DNA from: Streptomyces sp. yr375
GTDB lineage: Bacteria; Actinomycetota; Actinomycetes; Streptomycetales; Streptomycetaceae
Assembly: GCF_900110755.1 (NCBI RefSeq)
Contig: NZ_FOFF01000029.1
Location: 39,393 to 103,392 of the forward strand
Length of the DNA stretch: 64,000 nucleotides
Direction: 5' to 3'
Shown: piece after piece, positions 32,024 through 42,584 of the stretch
Layout: every line of letters starts with the position of its first letter
Numbering within the stretch: the stretch's first letter is position 1
Notes under the pieces: model-generated
What the model was told of the DNA's origin: nothing
The model's input: only the letters and a program-made list of their open reading frames with translations
Database searches by the model: none
Program-made: the position numbers and the translations under genes

Positions 32024-32908
32024 TCAAGGACTGTCCTCCGCGGGCTGGGGCGCGGGCCCGAGGTAGTAGGGCCGGTTGTGGGCGGCGACCGGCGGTGACT
32101 GGTAGGTCCACACCCCGGCCGCGGGGGTGTCGCCGATCAGCCGGGTGAGGTCCTGACCGGCCTCCGCCGTGCTGTCTTGGACGGTGAGCCGTACGCGGGC
32201 GGCGGTCGCCGGGCCGAGGGTGTACTGACGGTAGGGCTGGTAGACGTTCATCGGCCCGGCCAGTGCCCGGCCCGCTTCGTCGGTGCCGTAGCCGGTGATC
32301 GGGGTGTTGTTCGCCGGGGTGTGGTCCAGCCCGGTCAGGTCGGCGGTGAAGGAGAACAGGTCGGCCTCGTGACGGGTGATGCTCTCGGCGTCCGGTCCGG
32401 GGGACGCCTTCTTGCACCGCACCGACCAGGCATCCCCACCGGGCCCGTTGAGGGAGGGCATCGTCGTCTCGAACCAGCCGGGGTACTTGGGCTCGGCGTA
32501 CAACTTGCGCCCGGCGTCGATGGCGAAGGGGTTGTCGCACAGGACATGGATACGGGCGATGCCCAGCAGCTTCGTCTGGTCGTAGCCGTGGGCGTACTCG
32601 TCGTACGTCAGGTGCGGCAGACGGCCGGCGGCGGCCGTGGGGAAGGCGACGATGTTGCACTCGATCTCCTGCGTGACACCGCCGCCGAAGGAGTACTGGG
32701 CGAAGTAGAGCTGGTAGTTCAGCGACACCAGAGCGGCACCGTCGTCGAACTCCGCGGCGCTCAGGGCCGGATGGTGTTTGGCCAGCAGCTCGCGCACCGG
32801 CTCCGGATCGACCAGGAAGTCCAGGCCTATATGGTGCAACGCCCCGTAATGAAAGGGGAGTTGAAAGGGAGCCGCAACAGGCGGCAGGCTCAGCGGACCG
32901 GGGGTCAT
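32024..32908 (-). CDS. Conserved protein of unknown function linked to GMC dehydrogenase
   Basis: 294 residues. I do not recognise the family. There is no signal peptide or membrane segment. Notable segments are GALHHIGLDFLVDPEPVREL, ALVSLNYQLYFAQYSFGGGV and GIARIHVLCDNPFAIDAGRK; the compact beta-rich sequence could be an acetoacetate-decarboxylase-like fold, but that is a guess. It starts inside the end of the GMC gene (ATGA), so it is co-translated with it and probably works in the same pathway. Confidence 0.75.
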   Translation of the reverse strand: MTPGPLSLPPVAAPFQLPFHYGALHHIGLDFLVDPEPVRELLAKHHPALSAAEFDDGAALVSLNYQLYFAQYSFGGGVTQEIECNIVAFPTAAAGRLPHLTYDEYAHGYDQTKLLGIARIHVLCDNPFAIDAGRKLYAEPKYPGWFETTMPSLNGPGGDAWSVRCKKASPGPDAESITRHEADLFSFTADLTGLDHTPANNTPITGYGTDEAGRALAGPMNVYQPYRQYTLGPATAARVRLTVQDSTAEAGQDLTRLIGDTPAAGVWTYQSPPVAAHNRPYYLGPAPQPAEDSP

Positions 32909-34866
32909 AAGGCAGCTCCGGGAGAGTCGGGGTCGACGGAAAAGTCGAGGGAATCGGGGGAGTCGGAGGAATCGGCGGCGACGGGGGCGGCGACGGGGTC
33001 TGGGCCCGCGAGGCCGACGGGCCGGTCACGCACCGAAAGATCGCGCTCGATCCGCTCGGCGCTGCGCAGGGCGAGGGCGGCCATCGTCAGGGTGGGGTTG
33101 GAGGTGGCGACCGAGGGCATGCTGCCGCAGCCGACGGCGTACAGACCCGGGTGGTCCCAGCAGCGCTGCCACTCGTCGACCACGGAGGAGTCCGGCGAAC
33201 CGCCCATGATGTGGGTGCCCGCGGCATGCCCGGCGCCCCGGTAGGCGTACGACCGCCCTTCGTGGACGAAGTGTCCCGGCCAGGCCGGGCCGGGCGGGTA
33301 GTCGGTGTGATCCTCGGCGCCGAGCAGCGCGAAGATCTGGTCGGAGACCGCCTTGGCCGCCGCCATCCCGTTCCTGACGTGCTGCGAGAGGTCGTACGTC
33401 GCCACGGGGCGGGGCAGACCCAGCGCATCGCGGCGCTCGGGGTCGAGGGTGATCCGGTTGGCCGGATCCGCACTCTGCTCCATCTCGAACTGCAGGGCGA
33501 ACTGCCGCCCGATGCGCTCCCCCAGCGCGCTGCGCAGCCCGGCTCCGAACAGCCCGCGCCCGTCCTCGCCCCCGGTGCGCAGCAGTTCCGCCACCTCGCC
33601 ATCGACCGGGTTCTTCGCCCACACCCAGCCCCAGTTCCCGATCTCGACCCGGAACGGGGCACGGGAGCGGCGGGCCGGCCCGAACCGGAAGCCCTCGAGC
33701 CCCGAGGTGGAACCGGGACCGCGATAGGGCCCGATCGGTTCGGGCATCAGCCCCCAGGTGAGCAGCACCGGATGGTCCATCAGATTGCGCCCGACCTGAT
33801 CACTGCGATTGGCCAGACCGGAGAGCAGCAGCAGCCGAGCGTTCTCAATGGCGTGAGCAGCAAGCACGACGACATCAGCCACAACCGTGCCCACCACCGC
33901 ACCCGTCCCTCCCCCACCGTGGGAGAGATACTCGACCCCTGTGGCACGGCCGTTGCCGTCGACGAGGACCCGGCTGACCACGGCACGGTCGACCAGTTGT
34001 ACGGTCGGCCCCCACTGCGCCTGGGTCTTCAGCGGCGTGTACTTGGCGTGGGACGGGCAGATGGGTATACAGCTAGCGCTGCCCCTGCAGCGGCTGCCCG
34101 GCTCCGCCCGGCCACCCGCGCCGACGGGCACGAACCCGGCCCCACCGTCGTACGACGCATTCGGGTCGCCGTTGCGTCCCTGCGGTGTACCGGTCACCCG
34201 CAACTCGACCGGCACGCGAGCGGCCGGATCCTTGACGCAGCGCCCGTCGAGCCGCTCGGCCATGACCCGGTCCAGGTGGCTGGCGGGCAGCGACCGCATG
34301 GGAAAGACATAACCGTCCGGGAACGGCAGCCCGACGTGGGCGCGCTGCTCCTCGACGTCGGCGGCGACCCCGATCTCCCGTTCGGCGGCCCGGTAGTAGG
34401 GCTCCAGTTGGCCATAACCAATCGGCCAGCTACGGCCGTAGCCGAAGTCCTCGGTCCGGAAATCCTCGGGATGCATCCGCGGGGTCAGTCCGGTCCACAC
34501 ATTGCCGGTTCCACCGTTGACCCGTACGTACCCGCTGCCATATGGCAGTTCACCGCGCTGGAGGAGATGGCCGTCGGCCCGATAGCCGCCACCGTCGAGA
34601 CCCGCGACGTCGGTGACCTCGGCCCAGGGCGCCGCGGGCCGGGCCCGATAGGGAGAGCCGGGCACCTTGGCCGCCGCAGAGTAGTAAGTCTCCAGCGCCT
34701 TGAGATGACCCTGCTCAGGATCGGCCGCCCGCACACCGGCCTCCAGGACCAGCACCCGCCGCCCCCGCTCCCCCAGCGCTTTCGCCACCAGCGACCCGGC
34801 GATCCCCGCCCCCACGACGATCACGTCATAACGCGCCCCGCCCGTCACTCCCTCTCCCGCAGTCAC
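32905..34866 (-). CDS. GMC-family FAD oxidoreductase (dehydrogenase large subunit-like)
   Basis: 653 residues. The FAD motif YDVIVVGAGIAGSLVAKALG is at the start, VNGGTGNVWTGLTPRMHP is the GMC signature region, and the C-terminal active-site region reads GHAAGTHIMGG and VGCGSMPSVATSNPTLTMAAL. SRCRGSASCIPICPSHAKYT with four Cys resembles the [Fe-S]-binding or disulfide segment seen in gluconate 2-dehydrogenase and fructose dehydrogenase large subunits. The GTG start overlaps the stop of the small subunit gene. No Tat signal is visible. The substrate is unknown. Confidence 0.88.
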   Translation of the reverse strand: MTAGEGVTGGARYDVIVVGAGIAGSLVAKALGERGRRVLVLEAGVRAADPEQGHLKALETYYSAAAKVPGSPYRARPAAPWAEVTDVAGLDGGGYRADGHLLQRGELPYGSGYVRVNGGTGNVWTGLTPRMHPEDFRTEDFGYGRSWPIGYGQLEPYYRAAEREIGVAADVEEQRAHVGLPFPDGYVFPMRSLPASHLDRVMAERLDGRCVKDPAARVPVELRVTGTPQGRNGDPNASYDGGAGFVPVGAGGRAEPGSRCRGSASCIPICPSHAKYTPLKTQAQWGPTVQLVDRAVVSRVLVDGNGRATGVEYLSHGGGGTGAVVGTVVADVVVLAAHAIENARLLLLSGLANRSDQVGRNLMDHPVLLTWGLMPEPIGPYRGPGSTSGLEGFRFGPARRSRAPFRVEIGNWGWVWAKNPVDGEVAELLRTGGEDGRGLFGAGLRSALGERIGRQFALQFEMEQSADPANRITLDPERRDALGLPRPVATYDLSQHVRNGMAAAKAVSDQIFALLGAEDHTDYPPGPAWPGHFVHEGRSYAYRGAGHAAGTHIMGGSPDSSVVDEWQRCWDHPGLYAVGCGSMPSVATSNPTLTMAALALRSAERIERDLSVRDRPVGLAGPDPVAAPVAADSSDSPDSLDFSVDPDSPGAAL

Positions 34867-35297
34867 CGGCCCGCCTCCACATTCGAGGAGGGCACGCCGG
34901 GCGGCTCGCCCCACACCCCGAACCCAGGCCGCTCAGCACCGGGCGCGCTCCCCCCGAACGTGCGCCACACCAACCCCCCGGCATAGGCCCGGGGCGAGAC
35001 GACGAAGGGACTCTCGCCTCCCCCTCCGGGCCAACACCCGGTGTACCAAAGGTGCGTGACCGCTCTGGCCGTCTCCAGTAACCCCTCGTCCCGCACCCCA
35101 TCCAGCCCGCCGCCCCGCTCCAGCACACCGGCAAGCCGCCCCAGACTCCCGGCCTCGACCCGCTCCGCCACGACGCCCGCGTACTCCTCCGCCAGCCCCA
35201 AGGCCTCCAGCTCGTCAACACTGAACCCGGTCAACAAGGCGGACACGGCGACGAACTCACCGCCCCGCCCCGGCAATCCCCTGTCCACGCCCGCCAT
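34863..35297 (-). CDS. Sorbitol/gluconate dehydrogenase-type small subunit
   Basis: 144 residues from ATG 35297, preceded by GGAGAGGG. The start is chosen over an in-frame GTG at 35315 because of that site. FVAVSALLTGFSVDELEALG and AVTHLWYTGCW match the small subunits that accompany GMC sugar dehydrogenases. It overlaps the large-subunit gene by 4 bases, supporting a two-subunit enzyme. A twin-arginine signal, common in proteobacterial versions, is absent. Confidence 0.75.
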   Translation of the reverse strand: MAGVDRGLPGRGGEFVAVSALLTGFSVDELEALGLAEEYAGVVAERVEAGSLGRLAGVLERGGGLDGVRDEGLLETARAVTHLWYTGCWPGGGGESPFVVSPRAYAGGLVWRTFGGSAPGAERPGFGVWGEPPGVPSSNVEAGR

Positions 35298-35357
35298 AAA
35301 TCCCTCTCCAACCACTCCGACAGCAGCCCGTCACCCGGCAGTACCGGCCATCCGGAC

Positions 35358-36914
35358 ATGCGTCCGAAAGCAGCACACGGCTGTGATCACTGCCCACCCC
35401 CAGCCCACCCAACCGCCCGGATCCGGACAAACTCCACGGACATGGCGCGGCGGTACGCCCGACCCGAGGGGGTCCTCGGCGAGGAGACACCGACCCCGAT
35501 CGCCACGGCCCCAGCGTCGGCCTCGCCCCCTTCGCCCTCGCCTGCTCTCAGTACCTCCCTGAAGGCCGCCACGGAAGCGGAGACGGCTCAGGCCGGCAAG
35601 AACGTCAAGAACGGCTCGGGGACCGGTGTCGGCGGGCTCTTCTCCGTCATCGACGAGATCAGGCCGCGCGGGGAGCCCGAGCGCCTCCCCAACGAGTGCC
35701 ACGACCTCATCGTCTGCGACAAGATCGTGTACATCGCGCACTTCGACGCGGTGGTCAGTTTCTACCTGTGCGCGAACCCGGACGTGCCCGCCACCCCGGC
35801 CGGCTGCCCGTCCGACGACACGCACTTCCTGAAGACGGTCACGATCGAGGACCAGACCAAGACGGTCAAGATCTCCACGTGGGACGCGACCGTCGACGTC
35901 TGGACGGGCATCGCCAAGTCGATCAAGGGTGACTTCACCGGCTGCTGTCACAAGGCCTTCGGCGGCGGCGAGGGCAGCGCGAGCGACTGCTTCTGGGCCG
36001 CGAGCTGGCTTCCGCTCGGCGGGCCCATCGCCAAGGTCGCCGACGCGATCCGTGCCGTGGACGCCGCCATGCGTACCGGCATCGGCGTCGCCGACGCGAT
36101 GAAGGCACTGCGGGCCCTGGACGTCGACGCGGAGGCGCTGGCGAGCATCGAGCGGTCGGTGAACGCCTACGAGGAATTGCGCCTGGCATGTCGGCCCAAC
36201 AGCTTTCCCGGCACCACGCACGTGTTGATGGCCGATGGCACGACCAAGGAGATCGAGGACGTCAGGATCGGTGACACGGTCCTCGCCACCGATCCCGGAA
36301 GCGGCCGGACCGCAGGCCGCACTGTCACCGACACCATCTACACGCCGGACGACACCGACTTCGCCGACATCACGATCGACGCCGGCCGGTCACGGATCAC
36401 CGCCACCCACCACCACCCGTTCTGGTCGCCCAGCGCCGACCGATGGGTCGACGCCGGCGATCTCCAGCCCGGCCAGACGCTGCGCACCAGCAGCGGCGAG
36501 ACCGTCACCGTCGTACGCGTCCACCGCTACCAGCGGCTCCACTCCGCGTACAACCTCAGCGTCGCCGAGCTCCACACCTACTATGTGCTGGCGGGGACCA
36601 CGCCGGTTCTCGTGCACAACACGTTCTGCCCGATCGGCTTCGCGGACCTGGGCGGCGGCAAGCTCGAATCGCCCGGCGGGCTGATCTACGGTTTCGACAA
36701 AAAATACGGCAACAAGATCGACCATGTGCTCGCCCACACGGTGCCCGATGCCTCGAAGGTGAGCCACACGGTGTTCATCGAGAAGGACCCCGGCAAGGTG
36801 CTCGCCCTGGTGGACGAGGCGTGGGCCGAGTCCCCACCTGACGAACCCGAGGCGAAGAGATTCCACCATGCGCAGCGACCCGACTCAACGGATCAAAGAA
36901 CAGCTAGACGGTGA
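35358..36914 (+). CDS. Hint-domain polymorphic toxin, probably an N-terminally truncated piece
   Basis: 518 residues as read. The centre (residues 278-420) is a Hint/pretoxin self-cleaving domain: CRPNSFPGTTHVLMADGTTK, IRIGDTVLATDP-type segment, ITATHHHPFW with the block-B histidines, and VAELHTYYVLAGTTPVLVHN with the terminal His-Asn. The following 90 residues (KLESPGGLIYGFDKKYGNKI, HVLAHTVPDASKVSHTVF, VLALVDEAW) form a small toxin-like domain I cannot name. The RHS or secretion region expected upstream is missing, so this is probably a displaced C-terminal cassette. The C-terminal 30 residues overlap the next gene and may be out of the original frame. Confidence 0.8.
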   Translation: MRPKAAHGCDHCPPPAHPTARIRTNSTDMARRYARPEGVLGEETPTPIATAPASASPPSPSPALSTSLKAATEAETAQAGKNVKNGSGTGVGGLFSVIDEIRPRGEPERLPNECHDLIVCDKIVYIAHFDAVVSFYLCANPDVPATPAGCPSDDTHFLKTVTIEDQTKTVKISTWDATVDVWTGIAKSIKGDFTGCCHKAFGGGEGSASDCFWAASWLPLGGPIAKVADAIRAVDAAMRTGIGVADAMKALRALDVDAEALASIERSVNAYEELRLACRPNSFPGTTHVLMADGTTKEIEDVRIGDTVLATDPGSGRTAGRTVTDTIYTPDDTDFADITIDAGRSRITATHHHPFWSPSADRWVDAGDLQPGQTLRTSSGETVTVVRVHRYQRLHSAYNLSVAELHTYYVLAGTTPVLVHNTFCPIGFADLGGGKLESPGGLIYGFDKKYGNKIDHVLAHTVPDASKVSHTVFIEKDPGKVLALVDEAWAESPPDEPEAKRFHHAQRPDSTDQRTARR

Positions 36915-38043
36915 CCTCTCGGCTACGTCCGCGCTTGGCGAAGAGATCCGGCATCGGGTTTCGTCCGAAGACTTCGAGTGGGCGACGCTGCTCGGCGCGG
37001 AGCTCGCCCGGCGAGCCGCCCATGAAGGCGAGGACTCGTCTGAACTCGCCTTCCTGCTCGACCGGTTGCAGACGGCTCTCGCCACCACGGCGGGACAGCG
37101 GAGCCTGCGCGCTTTGCTGTGCCTGCCAAGCAGCCTTCGCGCCGGAGAGCCGGCACAGGCCAGGGCTGAGCGGCGCCTGGCCCAGATGGTGGCCACGGGG
37201 CACCGGCCTGCGGACATCGTCCCGGTCGTCTACGGCGAGCAGCTCGGCACTGCGGCGTCGGACGAGTTCAAGGCCTGCCTGCTGCAAGAGCTGGTGCTCG
37301 AAGGCGTCGCAGTCCCGGAGTACCCCCTTCTGCGGTCCTTCGGCGAAGCGCTCGTGACGGAGGATCACCCGCTCGCGCCCCTGCCACTCCACCTGCTGCC
37401 GACGGAGCGTGCGCTGCTCAGGCCGACGCCTGCTCCGCACGACTGGACGTGGGCCCTGCCCCCGGCATCGGTGGAGAAGCACAGCGGCCAACCCGAAGTC
37501 CGTGTCTCGCCGGAGATGCGCCGGCGGAGTGTCGCGGTCGATCCGGCGGAGATCACCGATCCGGAGGTGGCCGAGGCCATGAGCGCCGCGGTGCGGCACT
37601 GGCTCGAGGAGTCCAACGGCATGGTCGCCGCGCAGGAGTTCTGGTCCGCGTCCGCTGTCTCACCGGACGACTTCGCAGCCGTCTTCGAGCGGCTGCCCCT
37701 CACCGCCTGGCCAACGGGAGAGACCAGGGCCCGGTTGCACCCGGCCAGCTCCGACAGAGTGCTGCAGGTCCTGCTCACCACGGCGGTGCGCAGCCCCGCC
37801 TACGGCAACGGCATGTTCGGTGCGTATGGGCGGCTCGCTGCCTGGCGCTCCCTCGGCGGCCTGGTCGGTGCCGCCCCGGACGCGCCGATCAGCCACACGG
37901 CCACACTGGTCGAACAGGCCCACTGGTTCATCGCCGACCCCTCATCGGATTGGTTCCACCAAGTGGCCTGGGACCTCGCCGTAGCCGCCTTGCGACCGGG
38001 CGGCCAGGACATCGCAGTCCTCACTGCCACGGACACCGACTGA
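36868..38043 (+). CDS. Candidate immunity protein (possibly DUF6183 family)
   Basis: 391 residues starting inside the toxin frame (47-base overlap). The protein is soluble, alpha-helical by composition, with no signal peptide. VLQVLLTTAVRSPAYGNGMF and GAYGRLAAWRSLGGL are conserved-looking segments that I associate with DUF6183 from memory. Its position immediately after a Hint-toxin cassette suggests immunity, but typical immunity proteins are shorter, so this is inference. Confidence 0.65.
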   Translation: MRSDPTQRIKEQLDGDLSATSALGEEIRHRVSSEDFEWATLLGAELARRAAHEGEDSSELAFLLDRLQTALATTAGQRSLRALLCLPSSLRAGEPAQARAERRLAQMVATGHRPADIVPVVYGEQLGTAASDEFKACLLQELVLEGVAVPEYPLLRSFGEALVTEDHPLAPLPLHLLPTERALLRPTPAPHDWTWALPPASVEKHSGQPEVRVSPEMRRRSVAVDPAEITDPEVAEAMSAAVRHWLEESNGMVAAQEFWSASAVSPDDFAAVFERLPLTAWPTGETRARLHPASSDRVLQVLLTTAVRSPAYGNGMFGAYGRLAAWRSLGGLVGAAPDAPISHTATLVEQAHWFIADPSSDWFHQVAWDLAVAALRPGGQDIAVLTATDTD

Positions 38044-38178
38044 CCGATTCCCAACAGCACAGTGGGTGCGGCGGGCGAGGCATCAGAAGAGCCACGCCTC
38101 CACACCGCTTTGGAACCCACGATTCCACACGCGACACGGGAAGATCCTTCTGCGGCACCCGCAGATCACAGGACGGCA

Positions 38179-41100
38179 CTACGCGGCTGCGCTGATCAAA
38201 TGCAAGACGGGCTGCGTCGCGTTGCCCGCTCTGAGTGCAGCCTGCATCCGCTCGGCCGGGCCGGTGACGACGAGTTCCTTGTCGTCCAGCGTGAAGGTGG
38301 TGCGCACCGAGGTGTAGAAGGCGCCCACGCTGTCGCCGAACTCCCGGTCCGCCGGGCTCTGTCCGGCGTATTCGCGGGTCTCGACGGTCCGGCCTCGCGC
38401 GTCGACGATGGTGCGCTTGGCCACGCCGCCCTTGAGGGCCGAGGTCGCGGTCGAGTCACCGGTGTACGCGGTGGTGCTGGTCCAGCGCTTCACCCCGTAG
38501 AAGGAGACCGTGCGACTGATCTCCCGCCCGGCGCCGTCGTATGTCGTGGCGGTCTGCGTCGGCGACTCTCCGTACTCGGTGCGGGTGTAGGTGTTGGTGG
38601 GGATGCTGGTGCTGTCGAAGATATCGGCGTACGTCTCGTAGGGCAGGCTGCGCGAGTCGTAACGGGTGTCGGTCAGGATGCGCCCGTTTCCCGCGGGAGT
38701 GGGCGACTGCGTCTGCAGCTTGCGCAGCAGCGCGTCGTACAGGTCGTACGTCGTGTTGTAGGTCTTGCCGTCCGCCCTCAGCGTGGAAGTGGACACCCAG
38801 GAGGGCTTGGTGGCACTGAGCCTGTAGGCGAACTTGCTGTTGGGGACGTCGCCCCCGCCCTTGCTGCGGTTGGGCAGCCAGACCTCGGTCAGCCGGCCCA
38901 TCGCGTCGTAGGTCAGTTCCGTCTTCTTCAGGTTCGCGTCGTACGTGCGCTCCGCCAGACCGCGGCGCGGATCCAGGAACGTGGTGGTCTTGTGACCCTT
39001 GGCGTTGGTGACCACCGTCTTGGTCAGCGGGCCCGCCGCGGGAGGGGTGTACTCGGTGGTGGTCGGTTGCTTGTTCGCGTCAGAGACGCCGACGACCCGG
39101 CCCAGGGTGTCGTACGTCGTGGTGCTAACGGTCTGCCAGCCGGACGGCATGCGCAGGCCTGCAGTGTCGGCCGTGGCCGCGTAGCCGGTAGCCCGGCCCG
39201 TCCAGGTTGCCTCGCCCTTGGTCGGCTCCTGCGCAGCCTTCCAAGTGGTGACGCCAGCGGTGTCGTACACGGTGGCGGTGTCGGATAGGACGTCGCCGCG
39301 CTTGTCCGTGCTGGCGGGCAGCGCCAGGGAAGCGTCGGTGACCGAGCACAGTCTGCCGACGGCTCGGACCCGGGAGGTCAGGCCGGTGATGCCGACGTCG
39401 TCGTTGCGCGCGTACCAGGTGCGCGTGCAGCTCTCGTCGCCGCTCTTGGCGGTGTCACCGGTGTCCTCAGAGGAGGAGACCATGCCGTAGCCGTCGTAGG
39501 TCTTGGCGACCGTGCGGGCACGCCACGTCTTCGAACCCGTCAGATAGGTGTACGTGGTGGTCTCCGCGCCGCGCACATAGCGGGCGCGGTGGTCGGCGGC
39601 ACCGGGCACCGTCTGGTGGGCGGTCTCCTTGGACCACGGCTTGTTCACGGTCGCCGTGATGGGCGCCGAACCGGAGTAGACGACCTGTTCGCGCAGCTGC
39701 CCGGTGTACTGGGAGCTGTCGGTCAGCGCGGCGAGGTCCAGGGCGGGGGCGGACAGCGGGGCGAGGGAGACCGAACGGGTCGTGCCGTCCGACTTCCTGT
39801 CGCCGTCCATGCCCTGCATGTAGAGCGAGACGGTCTTGGAGCGGATCGTGCCGACCGCGCCCTTGGTGACGGTCACCTCGCGGTAGCCGCGCCAGTCGGA
39901 CCAGGTCCGCTCGTCCGAGGGGGTGAACGGCTCGTCGTTGTAGTGCCAGGCCGCTCCCGCGTAGTCGTAGGAGTTCTCAACCGCGTCGTTGTTGCCGGCC
40001 GGGTCGGAGGTCACCACGGCGAGGACGCGATACTTGTGGAACCAGTCGACGGACGCGTTCTCGGCGCCGTTGATGTTCCAGTACTGCGGGTAGCAGGAGC
40101 GGGTGTTGGTGTCCTGCGGGGCGTCGATGACGCTGCCGCGCACGCACTCCTCGCCCGACAGCGTCACCGTGGTCAGGGCGCCGGTCTCGGAGGTGACGGT
40201 CGCGATGCGGGGCCTGTGGAGGGGCAGGATGTCGTCGGTCCCGTCGACCCGGTTGGGCCGCATCTGGTAGGTGAAGCCGATCGGCTCGTTGACGATCGCG
40301 GTGCCCGCCTTGGCCGTACGACGGATCGACGTCAGTGTCAGGGTCTGGTCACTGCTGTCGCCGATGTCGCCGCCGTCCAGGTACTTCTGGGTGAGGTCCC
40401 AGGTGTCGACGGCCTTGTAGCCGCTCTCGGCGGCCGACCAGGAAAACGTGTTGATCTGGGTCAGGCGCTTGCGGGTGAAGAAGGCTGGCCCGGAGGAGTT
40501 GCACTCCTTGTCGCCGTTGGAGCAGATCGCGTCGAAGGGGACGTCCGGCCAGTTCTTCGCCGTGTCCTTGGTCAGCGAGGAGCAGTCGTCGGCGGTGCAG
40601 CGCTCGGCCTGCGCGAAGGTGACCTTCGCGTCGGCGTCGTTGGTGAACAGCGCGCCCTTGCGCAGTCCGTACTTGATCTCCTTGAGGTAGCCGCCGCGCG
40701 TGTAGACGGTGTTCGCGGTCTCGGCCTTGTTCTTCTTGTAGTAGTTCGTCTCCTTCGCGTACCAGTACGTGGCCGCGTTGCCGCGCGTGGTCTCGGCGTA
40801 GTCGAGGTTCCACCGCCAGGCCTGGGTCAGCGCGCGGTCGCCGAAGGCGTCGCCCTTGTTGTAGCCGGGCTCGCCGGAGTCGTCGCCGAAGACCGGCACG
40901 GTCCACACGGAGTTGGTGCGCTGGTCCCCGGCCCCGTCGAGCTTGTCCAGGCCGAAGACGTACTTCGTGCCGTCGCCGGTGACGACGGTCCAGTACTCGC
41001 CGTCGTCGTCGCCGTTGTCGGCGCCCGTGGTCCGGGTGACCTGCGAGGCGTCGTCGTCCTCCAGACGCCAGCGCCTGGTGTCGTCGTCCTTGACCAGCCG

Positions 41101-42042
41101 GCTGGACTTGCCGTTCAGCACGAGGCGCGCGTTGTCGTACTTCCAACAGCGGTCGAACACGTCCGCGTGGCCGTCGTCGTCGCAGCTGCCGTAGGACCGC
41201 TCGACGTAGGAGTCGGTGAGGCTGAAGCCCTCACCGATCGCGGTGCCCTGGTTGTTGGTGGTCGCCGTACGGCCGTCCACGCTCCCGGAGTCGTACGACA
41301 TCGTCAGCGTCGGGGTCGGGTCGGCCGCGGCAGGCGGCAGCGGGAACTTGTGCGTCCAGGTGAAGGCGCCGGAGCTGCCGCCCGCCTCCCAGGACGAGGC
41401 CGCGGACAGCTCGGTCGCCGAGTAGTCGCCGGTGCCGGATGGCGACTCGCCGGACCCCGCCGCGAGGGCGGTGAGGGCGAGCACGGTCGGGGCCGCCGGG
41501 GCGCCCAGCCGGGCGGAGGGACCGTTGCCGGCCGCGGCGAGCGGTGCCTCGGCCGAGACGATCCGGGACGTCTGGTCGTTGTCGGACTTCAGCGGCGTCT
41601 GCCGGCGGCACTCGTCCTTCTCGGGCGTCGTCAGCGCGCACGCCGGGAGCTGGACGAGGCGCAGCCGCCCGGCCCACCCGCCGCCGATGACACCGGCGAA
41701 CGAGTCGTAGCCCACGCTGACGCGGGCCCGTACCGAGGTGTCGGCCTCGGCGGTGAGCAGCACGCCGGTGACGCCTGCACGCAGGGCGGCCTTCTGGTCG
41801 AGGACCGTGACGCGGGCCTCGATGCCTGCCTTGGTCAGCGCCTTCGAGGACGGCTGCACCCGCACCGGGACGCCGGACGTCGAGACCGCCGCCCGTTTCC
41901 CGCCGCCGAGTTCGACGACGGCCTCGCCGGCCTTCGGCCAGGCGGCCTTGCGGTCCTCGGCCGCACGCTGGGCCTGCTCGGTGTTCAGCTTCCGGTACTC
42001 GGCGGCCTTCTCCCGAGCCTTCTTCGCACCAAGGGTGTTCAC
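38179..42042 (-). pseudogene. RHS/YD-repeat protein truncated at both ends
   Basis: About 1280 residues of RHS-type sequence: KFPLPPAAADPTPTLTMSYD, WRWNLDYAETTRGNAATYWY, and later YD repeats such as TYDALLRKLQ-like and ATTYDGAGREISRTV. The N-terminus begins abruptly near 42040 without a signal peptide or the usual leader. The C-terminus diverges at VVTGPAERMQAAL and stops before the RHS core end and toxin domain. It is therefore a fragment of a secreted polymorphic-toxin carrier. The frame is intact in between, so the truncation may be recent. Confidence 0.8.
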
Positions 42043-42531
42043 CTCCTTGACTTCGCGGAGTCCAACTGGGACGTCGTCTACCTGGGGATGCAGGTCATCG
42101 TCGAGGGGCTGGCCCTGGCCGCGACCCGGCTCGCAGGCAGCGGTTTCGGCGACCCCATCATCACCTCGATCACCAAGATGATCGCCCGGGACGAGGCACG
42201 GCACGTCGGGTTCGGCTCGGTCGCGCTCGCGGGCCTGTACGACGGGATGACGTCCAAGGAGCTGGACGAGCGGGAGAAGTTCCTGCTGGAGGCGGTCCAC
42301 CTGATGTCCCGGCGCTTCCTGCTCCGCGAGGTCTGGGAGCGCATGGAGCTCGACGTCGAGAAGGGCGTGAAGTTCGCGCAGACGGACCCGATGATGTTCG
42401 GTTACCGGCAGCTCCTCTTCCAGCAGGTCATCCATCTGCTGCGGCAGTTGGGGCTGCTCACCCCGAAGCTCAGGGACCTGTTCCTGACGGAGAACCTGGC
42501 GCGGCCCGAGGCGTTCCGCAACCTCGCCTGA
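42034..42531 (+). pseudogene. Ferritin-like diiron oxygenase, C-terminal fragment (AurF-like)
   Basis: About 165 residues: NWDVVYLGMQVIVEGLALAA, then MIARDEARHVGFG, and RFLLREVWERMELD. The glutamate in VEG followed about 33 residues later by DEARH fits the E-x(28-37)-DExRH diiron motif of AurF/CmlI-type N-oxygenases and relatives. The first half with the other Glu/His ligands is absent because the DNA changes to the RHS gene on the other strand near 42.04 kb. A functional protein is unlikely. Confidence 0.75.
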
Positions 42532-42584
42532 GCCCGGTCCTCAACGCACGGACGCCAAGCGCGTACCGACCCGGCCGGGACGCC

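Noticed and set aside
39589..42033. Upstream part of the plus-strand frame leading into the diiron fragment
   Set aside because: Antisense to the RHS coding sequence; only the part after 42034 resembles a protein family.
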